The notes below the pieces were generated by a model that worked only from the letters and a program-made list of their open reading frames with translations, was not told the DNA's origin and did no database searches. Position numbers and translations under genes: made by a program. Shown piece after piece: positions 23,761 through 35,754 of a stretch of DNA of 64,000 nucleotides. Numbering within the stretch: the first letter of the stretch is position 1; each line of letters begins with the position of its first letter. Origin of the DNA: Phorcus lineatus (taxonomy: Eukaryota; Mollusca; Gastropoda; Trochida; Trochidae); assembly GCA_921293015.1 (NCBI GenBank), contig OV121096.1, positions 14,511,000 to 14,574,999 on the forward strand, in the 5' to 3' direction.

Positions 23761-23762
23761 AG

Positions 23763-25698
23763 TTGTGGCTTAATCATCATGACCTACCCAATCTGGTGAA
23801 ACAGCGATATGCAACCAACCTCCGCACAAGAACTATGTCATTGTTGAAACCAGAAATCTCCCAGGCTTTAGACTCACTGCTCATAGAAATATGCACCAGA
23901 GTCATGCCCTTCACGTCTGCTACAAATCAGTACCCTTCATACAAACCAAAGACCAAGCAAAGAGACAGACAAAGAAAGATATGTCCTCTTTGCCCATCTA
24001 CAGGTAGAACTAGCAAAAATCCCTTCTTCAGTCAATATAAGTTCCTTCCTGATCAAGATAAGAAATATTTGGTCAAAGCACGGCAAATTGCAAACATACT
24101 TGATGATGAAAATATTGATGAGCATAGTGATGATTGACTGCAGCATATAGACCCTTTCCACCAAACGCAGACATGTTGGTCCATCACCATGGATGAATAC
24201 CTTTTGTGACTATAACACAGTGCCACGTACCCCGGACAGCAGCGCAGAAGGGAATATGATGCGGTTGTCAACTGCTACTGCCCTAGATGTTGATATGTAA
24301 CCAAGATGTTGATTAAACCTTTATCTCCACTGGGATGGAAGAGATTTTCTTTTCAATGGACTTGTTATTGAAAACCTTGACGTTGAAGTTTTGGCGGGCA
24401 TTCCCTTTATGGAGGTCAATGATGTAACGCTACCACCCGCTAAGCTTCAAATCATATTGTCAGATGGTACCACATATGTCTATCCCCCAAAACACAGTGC
24501 TAGCCAGACAAAGTCTTCTATCTGGCACACATGCATCTTACATGCTCCAAACCAGAGCACAACGATATGGCCAGACTACTACATCGAATACCTGTTCCAA
24601 AAAATTACTTTACTGACGATTCAACATTTGCAGTTGAACCGCGCATTGACACAAGGTCTGATCAATCAATCCTATCCCTGGATTGGCCTCAACTAGATAT
24701 CATCTCCAGTGTGAACGGGAAAATCAGAGTACCAAACTTGACCGATACTCCTCAAGTGCTAAAGAAACATGAACATTTCTGTCAGGTACACACTGTTCAT
24801 ACACAAGACAACTCTTCAGGGACTGAACCCCTTGATTTGCCGAAGACTGTTGTCCAAACAACAGACATTCATACAACATCCTCCCTAAAGAGTTCAAGCC
24901 CAAGTTTGCAACCTTGAACGGTGAATATGATGAGGTGTTTTATCCTAAAATCACAGGCTACAGTGGTGCTTCTGGACCCTTCAAAGCTCATGTAAACATG
25001 GGGAAGGTGCAGCCACCTCAACGCAAGGAAAGAATTCGATAGTACAAAAAAGACAAGTTGGTTGAGTAACAACAGTTTAAGTAGTTGGAAGATGTGAAGG
25101 TCTTTGTTCGACCGGCCTATGTCAAGGTACAAGTTGAATACTTGAACCCATCCTTCTTGGTTAAGAAACCAAATGGAACATTCTGACTCATCACTGCATT
25201 CTCAGATGTTGATCGCTACAGCAAACCACAACCCTCATTGATGCCGGACGTGAACGTTAACTACCCTACGTCAGATTGCCCATTGGAAGTACTTGATAAC
25301 TACAGATCTCCTTGGTGTCAATGGACTCAAGTTGTCAGCTAAGAAAACTTGTATTGCACTCAAATAAACAACTATTTTGGTTTGGCAGTGGACCCAGAGT
25401 ACCATCAAAGTTACACCTCACCGTGTCGCCCACCTGTTCACGACAAGACACTGTCTATGGCCTTTGCTCATTCATTGGAACATATGAAGTATTGGCACAG
25501 GTGATCCCGCCTTGTTCTGGCTACATTGCTCCCCGAGAGGGACGCTCATCGAAAGATAAACTCACTTGGTCTGATTCCCTACTTGACGCCTTTAAGAATA
25601 CTCAGAAGGGACTTTCAACAACCAAAGCTGTCGTATTACCACGCCCAGATGATCAACTTTGGATCGTGAAAGATGGAGCCGTCAGCCTAGACAGATAG
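23763..25698 (+). pseudogene. Gypsy-like retrotransposon polyprotein remains
   Basis: Several broken frames on the + strand: a basic segment with CPLCPSTGRTS and an acidic end (23763-24137); a segment opening AGIPFMEVND (24391 on); a segment with KKHEHFCQVHT (to 24917); then EYDEVFYPKITGYSGASGP and [10 protein letters not shown] (24910-25185), the start of an RT domain. A deletion removes the RT catalytic core. The last part (25312-25698) resembles the RNase H side (PHRVAHL-, FIGTYEVLAQVIP-like). It starts within a few bases of the Penelope-like fragment, which points the other way. No LTRs were identified. Confidence 0.55.
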
Positions 25699-26744
25699 AG
25701 TTGGAATCTCAGTAGAGTCAATATTTTGAAACTTTTATTCCTCGGAACACACTCTGCAAATATTAACCCAAAGTACAGCAAATAATTCTTAAATTGTAGG
25801 TTTCCTAAAAGTTAATTGTTTACATCAATTATTTGTTGTGTTTAGTTAATATTTGATATGTTTACAAATGAAATACGAAGATGAGTGAATAAGTTATCTA
25901 ATTGATATTGAATCTGTTATAATAAAACCTATAGTATCAGGTTTTCTGTATTAGCAGTTAATCTGATGATTAATAAGAAGTAAAGAGAACATCAGCTCTG
26001 AATCTTATGATAGACAATCAGACGCAATCCGAGTTTACACTTTAACGTAAAAGATCTATTAGGGAACCTTTAAATCTCTAGCACATACCACTAATGCCTA
26101 TCTTTCGATATTTCTAACGACCCACATTAAGTTATCTATCAAAAATGTTATTCGGTAAATATGTACGCATTCAGGTAACAAAGCCAATTCTGATAATAAT
26201 GCAAAGTTTCAATTAATCTGCATGTTCTCACTCACTCAGTTATGCTGCTGTCTGCAGCTTGTGTGTAATAAAGTTCAGTTCAGAATATTTACTCAGTTGA
26301 AGCCATTCTTGTAAATGCCTTTTCATGTAAAATTGTTATTTATTGTGACTTACCTCCATGAGAGATAATCTGTGCATAAGTTTTACCAGTAACACAGCAG
26401 GAATAACATTTACAAGCAATTTGCTGCAAACTACAAACTTACAGGCAAAACACACTTGTAGGTAACAATGTTTAATGTTATGTTGCCACTTGCATGTTTC
26501 CGAGTGGTTCTTGTCCAAATTATTTCACATCCACGATGAGCTCCTTCCTTTCAGGCCATGCTGAGTTTAAGACAAATACATTTTGTTATGGCCTGATCAA
26601 TAATTCACAATAGTGTTATGGTGGATATCCGGATTGGATATTAGGTGGTTGGGTAACCCTGTAGAATATTGAGACAAGTGCCAGCCCTAGTCAATAAATG
26701 GTACCTTTCTTTCGCACTCAGTATCTTGTATACCACTTTGCATA
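25699..26744. other. Intron sequence, no clear feature
   Basis: No gene is seen. An AATAAAGTTCAGTTCAG motif near 26266 could be the end of an LTR belonging to the gypsy-like relic, but no second copy was found. Confidence 0.4.
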
Positions 26745-29700
26745 TTTTGATAAATTTTACATCTAAATAAAGATGAAACAATGTTCTTCATTTCCATATA
26801 TTGATCATACCTGCGCACACAAAAATAAAGGCACAAAAAGCGCCGGAAATTGGGCAACTTTCGCATTACGTATGTCTGTAACCAAGTGGCGTGCTCAACG
26901 TTTGGTATCAGCGTAAAGAGCGGAAAATTCTCTTCAATTTGATATAAAATTTGTATATGCGCTCACAGAAATAAAGATTCAACAAGCATCGCTAAAATGT
27001 TATAAATAAAATGTAATAGGTACAAAAATGATGACGGAAACGCTGTCTCTTTAATGTTCAATTATAGAGTTTTATAAACCATGAAAGTTAAAGGAGAAAA
27101 AACTTTGGGGTTTACATTCACAGAGTTATGATGTCTTTTTTGAGTGAGGGGATTTTTGTATTGGGCACCGCCATCAGGTCATGGGAAAACTGTCCAGCGA
27201 AAATGATCGTGGTTGAGACACAGTATGTCGGGGATCTTCCGTCAGGCACCGCCATGAGGTCATGGCAAAATTGTCTAACGAAAATGTTTGTGATTGAGAC
27301 ACAGTATGTCAGAATCTACCGTCGGGAACCGCCATTAGGTCATGTCAAAATTGTCCAGCGAAAATGTTGGTGGTTGAGACACAGTATGTTGGGGACCTTC
27401 CGTCGGACACCGCCATCAGGTATGGGGGATTTTGCAACAAAAAGTTTTTGATCGAGGAATCTCATTTTTGAAAATAAAGTTTAGTAGCATTCCGAGGTTT
27501 TAAACATTTTGCTATATATTGGGATGGCATGGGTTCCATTGAGTGACAAGGGACCGTGTGCTCGTTTACTACGGACAACTGACAGAACCTGTGGAACCTA
27601 TAATTCTCGGAAGAGAAGTAACTCTTGTAATCCACAACTGACAATCAGAACTTCCCTGACGTAGAAGGCAGTTGTTCGCGACTCGCCAGCTCGTTGCTTT
27701 GGAAGTCAGAAGGCAGCATCTAGGTTGATAAAGTTGACACAACGTCGGCTGCCCTCGGTGCCATCGGCACCTTCGGCAGGATTGTGAAAAGTCGTCAGAC
27801 AGTTAAAAAATGTCCAGCAACATTAGAACCGTTTTCGTCAGATATGTGAAAAGTTGTCTGAAAGTTAGAAATTGTCCAGCAAAGTTACAATTTGTCCTGA
27901 TTTGTTACTTTTGCAAAGTCATAAAACAAAATGTCTGGCATTCGCCAGGACAATTAGAAAATGTCCGGTTCACCACCATTACTGATGGCCGCTGGCATCA
28001 TCGGCGCAACAGCAAATATATTTAAACACTTCCAGAATGTGGCAATTGAATGTCCATTAAGCTCACATTGAATTTCTCTGTACAATAGGTCATGTGTTGA
28101 TGTTATATCTTGCTTGTGCCTGAATTATTTTCAATCAATTACAGATTGATGGGAAAGATGCCTAAGGCCAGCAGGCCCCGGACTAGGAGTTGGGAAGGTC
28201 CGTCAACGTCTAGTGACGATAACTTCATTAACGAGATCCATGCCGATGAAGCTTCTGATATGGAATCAACTGATGAGAGTGATAGTGACAGTGATATAGG
28301 AAGTGACATTGATAGTGATCAAGTAATATGAAACATTGCAAGAGACATATTAGCTGGTACGGGTAGAACTGCTAAGGCTGGTACTTCCACAGAGGAAGAG
28401 TTCAGTGGCTTTGATGAGCAATATAATGAATTTGACACACATTTTGATGACCAAGATAACTTTATGGAGCGCTGGGAAGAGGGGCCGAGGCAACGTGGAC
28501 ATGTCGATTTGCATTTTCGTGGCGACACAGGATTTGGACGGTTCATAGATTTGCCTGATAATCCGCATCCTGTAGACTTTTTCGGACTGTTTTTTTCATG
28601 AAAATGATTATGGATCATTGGCAGCAGAAACCAACAGATACTTCCACCAACAGGTCAATGATAAGGTTTTAAAACCCTGTTCACCGTTGAGGCAATGGTA
28701 TGATACGAATGCTGAAGAAATGAAAGTATTTGTAGCAATGACAATAGCAATGTCTGTGGTTGTACAGAGAATCTTTTCTGAGTATTGGTCAACAAGTGAT
28801 GTGACGTTGATGCCCTTCTTTTCCACATGCATGCCCCGCGACAGGTTTTGGATACTGCTAACGTACTTACATTTGAATGATAACAACCAAATGCCGGGAC
28901 GAAATACTCCACATTTTTCACCAATGAATAAACTTGGCTATCTGTACCAACGCATCATTTATAGTTTTTCCAGAGTTTATAAGCTGCACCAAAACATTTT
29001 GGAAAGGCAATCCAAGTTTCAAAGTATACAATCCCGACAAGCATGGGATAAAGAAGTATGGGATAAAGAAGTATGAGATAAAGAAGTATGGGATAAAGGC
29101 CTACATGTTGTGCGACTCAACCAATTGTTATGTTTGAAAGTTCAAACTCTACACTGGAAAAACAAATGAAGCTATTTCTGTTGGTGGGAAAATGTATGAT
29201 CTCATCATGGACTTGGTGAAGGATTATGCTCAGAAAGGGTATCATGTGTTCATGGACAATTTCTATTCCTCTGTGGCATTGTATATAAACTTGTGGGAAA
29301 TGGGAACTGGTGCGACGAGAACTTTGAGAGGAAATCGCAAAGGCATTCCTGAAAAGCTAAAGAAGGCACAGAAGAAACAGAAGAAAGGGGATATGATAGT
29401 CTATCACAATCAAGACCTACTCGTTTTGCGGTATGAGGACAGGAAGTCAGTGTTGCTCATGTCAACCGTAGAAGACGCCGAAATTGTAGAGACAGGAAAG
29501 AAGAACCGAGTGACTGGGGAAGCAAATACGAGACCACGTATTGTGCACAAATACAACAAATATATGGGAGGTGTGGATCGTGCCGACCAGATGCTGTCGT
29601 ACACCCCGTTCAAAATGAAAACTCTTAAATGGTGGAAGCGCTTGTGGTTTCATGTGTTGAACGTTGTCATGTTGAATTCTTACATTCTCTATAAAGAAAT

Positions 29701-30475
29701 CTCAAAAGACAAACCTTTAAAAACAAGCCGTCAATTTAGAAAAGATTTGGTGCAGCATATGATCACCTTCGCCGAAACAGAAAAAGTGCCCTCCATGCGC
29801 AGACGTCCTCGCGGCCGGCCGAGCACGAGCAACGATAGTGTCTTGCGACTCCAAGGTCGTCACTTTCCATCAAAGATTCAGCCTGTTGGAAAGAAGAAAA
29901 ACCTCTCACGCATGTGTGTTGTTTGCTCCAAAGCGAAAAGAGAACTTCGTCGAAGGGAAGTCGAAGAAACCAATCAGCCAGTTCGAAAGAAGAAAAGGGT
30001 AGGCAAAAAGTCTTCTTTCGAGGGTAAGGAGTGTAGTGTCGCTCTGTGTGCAGCACCATGTTTCAGACTTTATCACAGGTCACAAGATTGCACTAAAGCT
30101 TATATCAGTTTGACGACAGAGAATGACAGTGAGGGGGATAATCAAGAAGATTGAAGAAAGAAGAAAGAAGCAGAAGTGTGGATTCGCGTTACTCTCCTAA
30201 ACCAGTTTGTACTTCACACCAAAAAGGTGAAAAGTGAATTCATTGTAACATATTGTAAATAAATATTCTTTTTTTTTTATTTCGTAAAAGAGACAGAGAA
30301 AGTCAATGTAAGCTGTCACTGGACTAGCAATACGAGCCGCATCACCCGATCTTTCGCAATTTGTATCTTTAGAATCGGGTGGCGAAACTTTATAATTTTT
30401 AAATCAGCTTAAAGGGAAAAGCTCAGAATTAGGGATTTTATTCAGCCAGAATTAAAGACAATATTTAGATACATG
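26745..30475 (+). mobile_element. piggyBac-family transposon PB-2, both ends missing
   Basis: Reversed relative to PB-1, so its transposase is on the + strand, sense to NUP35. From the left: units matching the PB-1 right array (26745-27010), four 81-bp repeats (27163-27430), the motif-rich 5' region (27780-28150), the transposase (28158-30154), then 30155-30475. In that last part an internal deletion joins sequence equal to about 3250 of PB-1 with sequence equal to about 2250 (the AGGGATTTTATTCAGCC word). The TTAA-CCCTT ends are absent on both sides. Confidence 0.8.
28158..30154 (+). pseudogene. piggyBac-type transposase, PB-2 copy (nonsense, frameshifts, catalytic Asp lost)
   Basis: The start at 28158 reads MPKASRPRTRSW. 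Breaks in order: a CGA-to-TGA stop at about 28329 after the acidic run; one extra T near 28590 shifting the frame; and a deletion of about 25 bases near 29001 that removes the codons for the first catalytic Asp (ICVDEGLVP in PB-3) and shifts frame again. At 29044-29098 a 15-16 bp GGGATAAAGAAGTAT unit is repeated about three times where PB-1 and PB-3 have one. From 29192 a 320-codon open frame remains with VFMDNFYSS, GGVDRADQML and the Cys-rich C-terminus (CVVCSKAKRELRRRE...CAAPCF). Not functional. Confidence 0.9.
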
Positions 30476-30909
30476 GTAGTCATGTTTACTTTTAGATCAG
30501 CATCTATGAACTTCACTCACTGCAGTACTCTGTAACTTGACACTTCCAATGATAATTAGACAAGTGATGTCTTATTTGTTGCGGTGTTATATTACCAGAT
30601 GTGGGGTTTTTTTTGAGTCATCTACTTTCTCCATATGGATGTTACGGTCTTTGTTTTCTATCAAAGACTTTAAAAGAAAACTTTTTTAATGATTTATTTT
30701 TTATATTAGTGTTGCTTACCGTGACAAAAATACCTCGTGAACATGCAGTATCAGTTTTACCTTGGTAAACAGATCAGTTTATTTTCAATACTAAGAAGCC
30801 AAATCCTCAATTCAGATGAGTTCATTTTTGTTTCCGGAAGTCAGGACCTTTCACAAAATGCAGTTCTCTAGGACAAAGATCCGAGTTCATAATTAAAATC
30901 GTCACGGTA
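30476..30909. other. Intron sequence, nothing recognised
   Basis: AT-rich stretch between PB-2 and the hairpin MITE. No coding or repeat signal seen. Confidence 0.5.
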
Positions 30910-31126
30910 GAATCATTCATTTATATCAACGTTTCAATTAGGAGATCAACCTAGTGTGTTTTAAAATGTGAGACATGTTATACTGGATTGATCGCTAATA
31001 AATTCCCGCTGGTTGTTCGGTTTCAATTTAAAATTTAGTCACTATCAATCCAGTATATCATGTCTCTGATTTTCGAACACACTGGGTTTATCTCCTAATT
31101 GAAACGTTGATATGAATGAATGATTG
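30910..31126. repeat. 217-bp hairpin MITE just upstream of a NUP35 exon
   Basis: The left arm (30910-30996) runs from GAATCATTCATT through CGTTTCAATTAGGAGAT to ACTGGATTGAT. The right arm (31043-31126) is its inverted complement with a few mismatches. The loop is about 45 bp. It ends about 95 bp before the exon acceptor at 31222. Confidence 0.75.
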
Positions 31127-31222
31127 AATCACAGTTAGGATATAAAAGAGAATTTTCTAATATTATGGGGATAAATCCATTCTTAGGATGCAATAGTAAC
31201 ACTTTGACAATTCTTGTTTCAG

Positions 31223-31307
31223 TCGTTCGCATCACAGTTGACCCCAAGATGTCCTGGAAGCTCCTCTATAGCAGTACGAGGGGTTTCTCCAGGGCCCCCA
31301 ACAGCAG
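31223..31307 (+). CDS. NUP35: NUP35 internal coding exon (85 nt)
   Basis: The acceptor is TTCTTGTTTCAG (ending 31222), with a branch-point-like CTTTGAC a short way upstream. The donor is GCAG followed by GTACAG at 31308. Read in the phase dictated by the previous exon, it gives 28 open codons starting SFASQLTPRCPG and ending PGPPTA, then a single base G that pairs with the first two bases of the exon at 42342 to make a glycine codon. The sequence is rich in Ser, Pro and Gly, as expected for this unstructured part of NUP35, but has no strongly conserved motif. The assignment rests on splice sites, phase agreement on both sides and position between two recognisable exons. A hairpin MITE ends about 95 bp upstream. 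Confidence 0.72.
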
Positions 31308-31477
31308 GTACAGGCACTCATTATTTAGGGCTGCTGTCAGTTTTAGTCTGGTTTCAACCGCCGCCACATTGTATTAAGCTTTTTCCACTGAGACTTTCAG
31401 AACTCATATACATAACTTCTTATTTATACTTGGGGGGAGGGGGGGGACATGTTTTGATATGTTCACATTGAAAGTCA
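31308..31477. other. Intron sequence with a G run
   Basis: Start of the 11.0-kb NUP35 intron. A GGGGGGAGGGGGGG run lies near 31432-31446. No gene. Confidence 0.5.
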
Positions 31478-31765
31478 AATAATGATGATAATAATAATAA
31501 TAATAATGTGGATATTTATAAGGCGCACATTTCCATCCTCTAGTGCATGCTCAAGGCGCTACCAACATTATTACCCTGGTTCTACCCAAGCTGACATATT
31601 TGTCACTAGAAGGTCACCACCAACACACTGCTTTACCAGGTACCCATTTCCTGCTGGGTGAACAGAGGCACATTTCGAACTAAGTCTCTTGCCCAAGTAG
31701 ACACCACAAGTCTCTTAACTCGTGTCTCAGTGTGGGGCAGGGATCATTTATTGATGATACCACCT
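31478..31765 (-). mobile_element. Short interspersed repeat or LINE tail with (AAT)n end
   Basis: Begins with an (ATA/AAT)n run at 31487-31507, then ATGTGGATATTTATAAGGCGC and TGCTCAAGGCGCT. This layout, read on the - strand, is a tail of SINEs and L2/CR1-like LINEs ending in an ATT microsatellite. The LINE at 61145-63108 ends in a similar way (GCTCAAAGCGCAT next to ATAATAATAG). No coding sequence. Confidence 0.5.
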
Positions 31766-32026
31766 GGGAATTCTATGGACATGTTTACATTCAAGTTAAA
31801 AGTTAAAAGTAACAAATTCTGAAATCACTAAACAAAAATTCAAAATTTTGTGAAATCACCTCAATGAAGTCATGAAATCTAAATGCAACAGGTTGTGAGT
31901 CCAATTTTCGTGGCTTTAATGCTAAGTTGCTTTTGTGGCATATTTAGAATTTTTTTATTGTGGCTGTTAAGAGGGTGGAATCTTCAGTTTCGGGGCTTTG
32001 CAGTGTTCTGCTCATCTAGTCTTGTT

Positions 32027-32206
32027 TAGTAGCACACCAAGTAGAAGCACATTTGATTCAACCTTTTTCTTGTCTAGTATCACACCAAGTGGAAGCACAT
32101 TTGATTCAACATTTTTCTTGTCTACTAGCACACCAAGTAAAAGCACATTTGATTCAACATTGTTCTTGTCTGGTAGCACACCAAATAGAAGCACATTATT
32201 TTCCAT
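32027..32206. repeat. 48-bp minisatellite, about 3.8 units
   Basis: Units begin TAGTAGCACACCAAGTAGAA at 32027, with the next at 32075, 32123 and 32171, so the period is 48 bp. One more unit is at about 40026-40066. Because 48 is a multiple of three, both strands show open Ser/Thr-rich or Val/Leu-rich repeat frames. I see no sign that they are coding. Confidence 0.85.
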
Positions 32207-32209
32207 AAG

Positions 32210-32760
32210 CCTTAATTCGGCTTGCGCATATCAATCTAGTATGTTGCTCCATGTTCCGTTATTGACGCTTTTCAAAGAAATTTCTTACTCCGATCACAAA
32301 ACAACCATGTGATCTCCCCTGTGGCAGTGTGGTGCCATCTGATCATTCTTGCTCTTGTGTTGCATGGAAACAGATGCCTCTTCGCTTTATTTTGAGTGCA
32401 AGGAATTTCTCCTTGTTCGAAGGTAAGCATTTATTTATATTATATATATCTTTCTGATTTCGATTGTGGCATCGAACATAGTTCGAGCAGTAATTCACAG
32501 TCTACTATTTTCACTGAGAATGTGGTTCCGGTAAGGTAACTGTAAATTCATTATGTCTGTCAGAACTTTTTTATTGCCACGTGGTAAGGAGGTTACCACT
32601 GTTGTGGGTGATTTTGTTCTTTTGTCAAAACCGAAAACACTGTTTCGGTTGATACATATTTGATTGACACATTTGTTGTTTCTCGGTCCGGTTGGTGGCA
32701 AGAACTGACCTGTGCTGTTTTCTATTTGGATTTGAATTTGAAAAAGTTCTGTTTTTAGAC
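32210..32760. other. Intron sequence, no clear feature
   Basis: No gene recognised. Possibly the 5' flank of the gag-like relic that follows. Confidence 0.4.
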
Positions 32761-33510
32761 ATGACATCTGATGTGGAGAATGATGTGTTGTCCCTCGAAG
32801 ACAAGGACATAAGTAGTTTTGATGGCTTCTCCAACGTTCAAGCCCAGTACCGACTGAAGGTCAGGGATGTTCCCGCTTCTAACAAGTTATCGCTATCTGT
32901 ATCTGACATTGCTAACCTGAAAGAGAGGTTTGGTTCGCTTACAGACAAACCAGGTAACCCTGAACCTAATGATATTCTGGATGACTCTGAACTGGCCAGA
33001 GTGTGCACAGGATCTGTCAGACCCTTCCTCTCACAACTGGTTTGAAGATGTTGAGTTGGACTTAAGGCTCCTGAGAGGGGCAAGGAAGTGAGAGAGCAAA
33101 GATGCCTAGCAAAGATGCCAAATGTGGCCTTCACAGCTCAGTGCTCCACGGAGGATGTTGTCAAGAAGTACAAGATCCCTGTTAATCGCGAAGGGTTGGC
33201 CCCACCCCTATTTAACACAGAAGTTTGGACAGAGGTAGTTACAGAGCTCATAGTGATGACAAGGCTGTCAGGGAGGTATTACCTTATTACAGTAGGGGTG
33301 CTACCCATTCTGAAGCTAGCGGAGGATGCTAAACTAGCCAGAGACTCAAGGACAAATCTTCAGGACTCTATGCTTTTAATGGGTCAAGCCCAGCTTGCCC
33401 TTAGCATTATCTCCTTTGTCCACACATCAAAAGGACATATTCCAAGCACTGTTCATTCAATACGCCAGTCACAACGCTCCTCTTCGGGGACGACATTGCC
33501 AAGGAAATGA
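32761..33510 (+). pseudogene. Gag-like fragment, possibly of a DIRS-type retroelement
   Basis: A first frame starts MTSDVENDVLSLEDKD and runs to a stop at 33045. A second frame (33088-33510) has KYKIPVNREGLAPPLFNTEVW and later ILKLAEDAKLARD and LLMGQAQLAL. This order (acidic N-terminus, PxNxE-W segment, helical segment) resembles gag-like proteins of DIRS-type elements as I remember them. No reverse transcriptase or recombinase follows. Low to moderate certainty. Confidence 0.35.
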
Positions 33511-34042
33511 AGTGATGCGAATTGTCTATTAGAGTTACACATGATGCCTTTCGGGGGGTCTTCCCGGTGTAACAGGCCAAACTTTACCCCTGGCCAGACT
33601 TTCCCCGGGGAAGGTTTGGCCTAGGACAATCTTTCCCCCCTGGGCTCAGTCTTCCATGGGGAAATTCTGACCTAGGCCATAGTTTCCCAACCCATGATTC
33701 CACTTACACCTATTTATATTGTCCACACTCATAGCAATTTGGTTCCTACTTAACCCTCAAGCCGCGGTATACGGAATGGTCATACATTGGTGATGGAAAT
33801 TTACAAACATTTGAAATAGTTCACATTTTGTTTTTCATTGTCTCATTTCTAATTGAAAAAGCGTGTTTATAAAATTTGGTTAGATTTAAAATTGTTTTTG
33901 TATTATCATCAGACATAAGTAAACAAAACATTTCAAATTACTGTTCCTAAGATATCTATGTGGTAAATATTGCTTTCGTATTTCAACATATAAAGTACAT
34001 TTTAAAGAAACATGGAATTAATCTTCTTTTACATTCCTTATC
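33511..34042. other. Intron with GGCCTAGG-rich cluster
   Basis: No gene. 33565-33700 holds several GGCCTAGG and TTTCCCC words related to the 57-bp arrays at 35755-36095 and 39722-40015, partly as a hairpin (CTTTCCCCGGGGAAGG). Confidence 0.5.
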
Positions 34043-34377
34043 CAGGGGCGTAGGAGCGAATTTGAAAGTGGGGGGGCTTGAATTGAAATTTTGTAACCAA
34101 AAAAAAAAAGAAAAGGAAACTTGCTGGCTGCTTATTCTATCTTATCATCAATTAGGACATAATACTGAAGTCAGTTTAATTCCTTGTTTGATTGGATGTT
34201 TTAGTTCTACCCTCAGAGTAGTTTTAGAACTACCCTCAAAGTAGTGCATAGTAACTGTTTTGTAACAATACTAGACCAGTTATTGGTAAATATGTAGTAG
34301 AAAGGGGAAAATAGTCATTTTGGAGAAAAAAAAACATTTCGAAAAAAAGCCAAGCCCCCCCTGTTCCTACGCCCCTG
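34043..34377. mobile_element. 335-bp hAT-like MITE
   Basis: Ends CAGGGGCGTAGGAGC and its near complement GTTCCTACGCCCCTG. Just inside are a G run and a C run (GTGGGGGGGCTTG / CAAGCCCCCCC). TTATC occurs directly outside both ends (34038-34042 and 34378-34382), so the duplication is 5 bp or a decayed 8 bp. No coding. Confidence 0.65.
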
Positions 34378-34394
34378 TTATCCTAGGTCAGTAG

Positions 34395-35676
34395 ATTTTT
34401 ATGTTTTATATCTTCGTAAAGAAGAACAAATTGCCTTCAATTCCATATATGATTTGCTAATATACTCAGTGAAATATGTCATTTATAAAGTTAAAAATAA
34501 AGACAATGACAATTTCTATTATGTGTGAGTGAATTTTTCAATCGGAATGTTGCTGTAAGGCCCGGGTGCGCTTGCCTCGGGCTACTAGCTTAGCAATATG
34601 ACTGTTGGGGTCGGAACTTTAACGGGGTTTAACACCTCTCTGCTTCCGTAATTTATATATTTTGTTTAGGGTGGCATATCCGAATGAACTTTGTTGTGAA
34701 ATATTGGGCAATAAATGGGCTTTATTTCTTTATATAATATGTCAATGTGTACTCGTTAATTAAATGACTTATAACGTTTGAAATAAAGACAACTTTTAGA
34801 TAACTGTAAAATTTGTTGTAGACATATTTTTGGAATAATTTTTATATCGACATCAAGAGGAACTATTCATCTTCAGTTTCGTATTGATTTTGCGCATGCG
34901 CTCTCAGAATTTTTGGAGTTACGGCACTCGAATTAAAAAGAAGGTTACTTCGGTTTTAGAAACCGTTCTAGGGGTGATAGAAATTTCATTTAAATCGCCG
35001 CTTAGTGATTTTCATAACATATTATTTATCTTTGATACAAACCTAAATGTCATATGTGGTGATATAAATTCAAAACATCTTAACTTGTCATATTCAAAAG
35101 ACATATATATATACTGATTTTCCATGAAAATCTAGAACAGCCTTATAAATGCACAGAGGTGTAGATATCACGTCCAATATACATGGATACTAGTTATATA
35201 ACCTAACAAACACTATCGACTCCTAACTGCCCTCCTGGCTGTTTTAGATAAGCCTCCAAAATTACGTTTGACTATTTGACGCGCACGTTTTTACGATAAT
35301 AATTGTGATGTTCTACTTTCATATTGGTACTGTAAAAAAAACCAGTAAGCTTTAAAATGTGTCTTTTCGTTAAACAGTCGATACTTTGCGATCAAATGAC
35401 ACCATTGATTAAGTTTGGCATATATGAATCCAACAACTCACGGAGTGGCTCTTTAAATTGCCAGGTAAGTATCATCCATTTGTATAATAGGGTATTCACC
35501 GACTAGTTTTATATACAACGATATTTATGTCCATAATTCGCCATGTAAACAAAGCATTTATTGGCAAAACGGTCGCGACTCCCGGCACTGGACAATTCAT
35601 TACGCATTATAGGTAGCGAGGGGAGTGCTGGAAAATTCGGCAAAACTGGTCAAAATAATATTCAGCAATTTGAGGG
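34395..35676 (-). mobile_element. piggyBac-family fragment PB-5 (left half, reversed)
   Basis: The right edge is a family end: GAGGG followed by TTAA at 35677-35680, preceded by the CG-rich terminal segment (AATAATATTCAGCAATT). Going left it matches the left part of PB-4, including the CTACTAGCTTAGCAATAT block near 34580 and the GGAATTGAAGGCAAT-type core near 34440. The other half of the element is missing. Confidence 0.65.
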
Positions 35677-35754
35677 TTAACTTACACTTACAAATCATCT
35701 TCTTTTATCTATAGTGGGAAGATACTCACTTATATTGGCAACTTTTTTTTCTGG

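Noticed and set aside
31120-31377. Longer open frame over the second NUP35 exon in another phase
   Set aside because: It runs through the acceptor and donor and does not match the phase of the neighbouring exons.
32012-32206. Repeat protein on either strand of the 48-bp array
   Set aside because: The period is a multiple of three, which opens frames by itself. There is no start context, splice site or homology.
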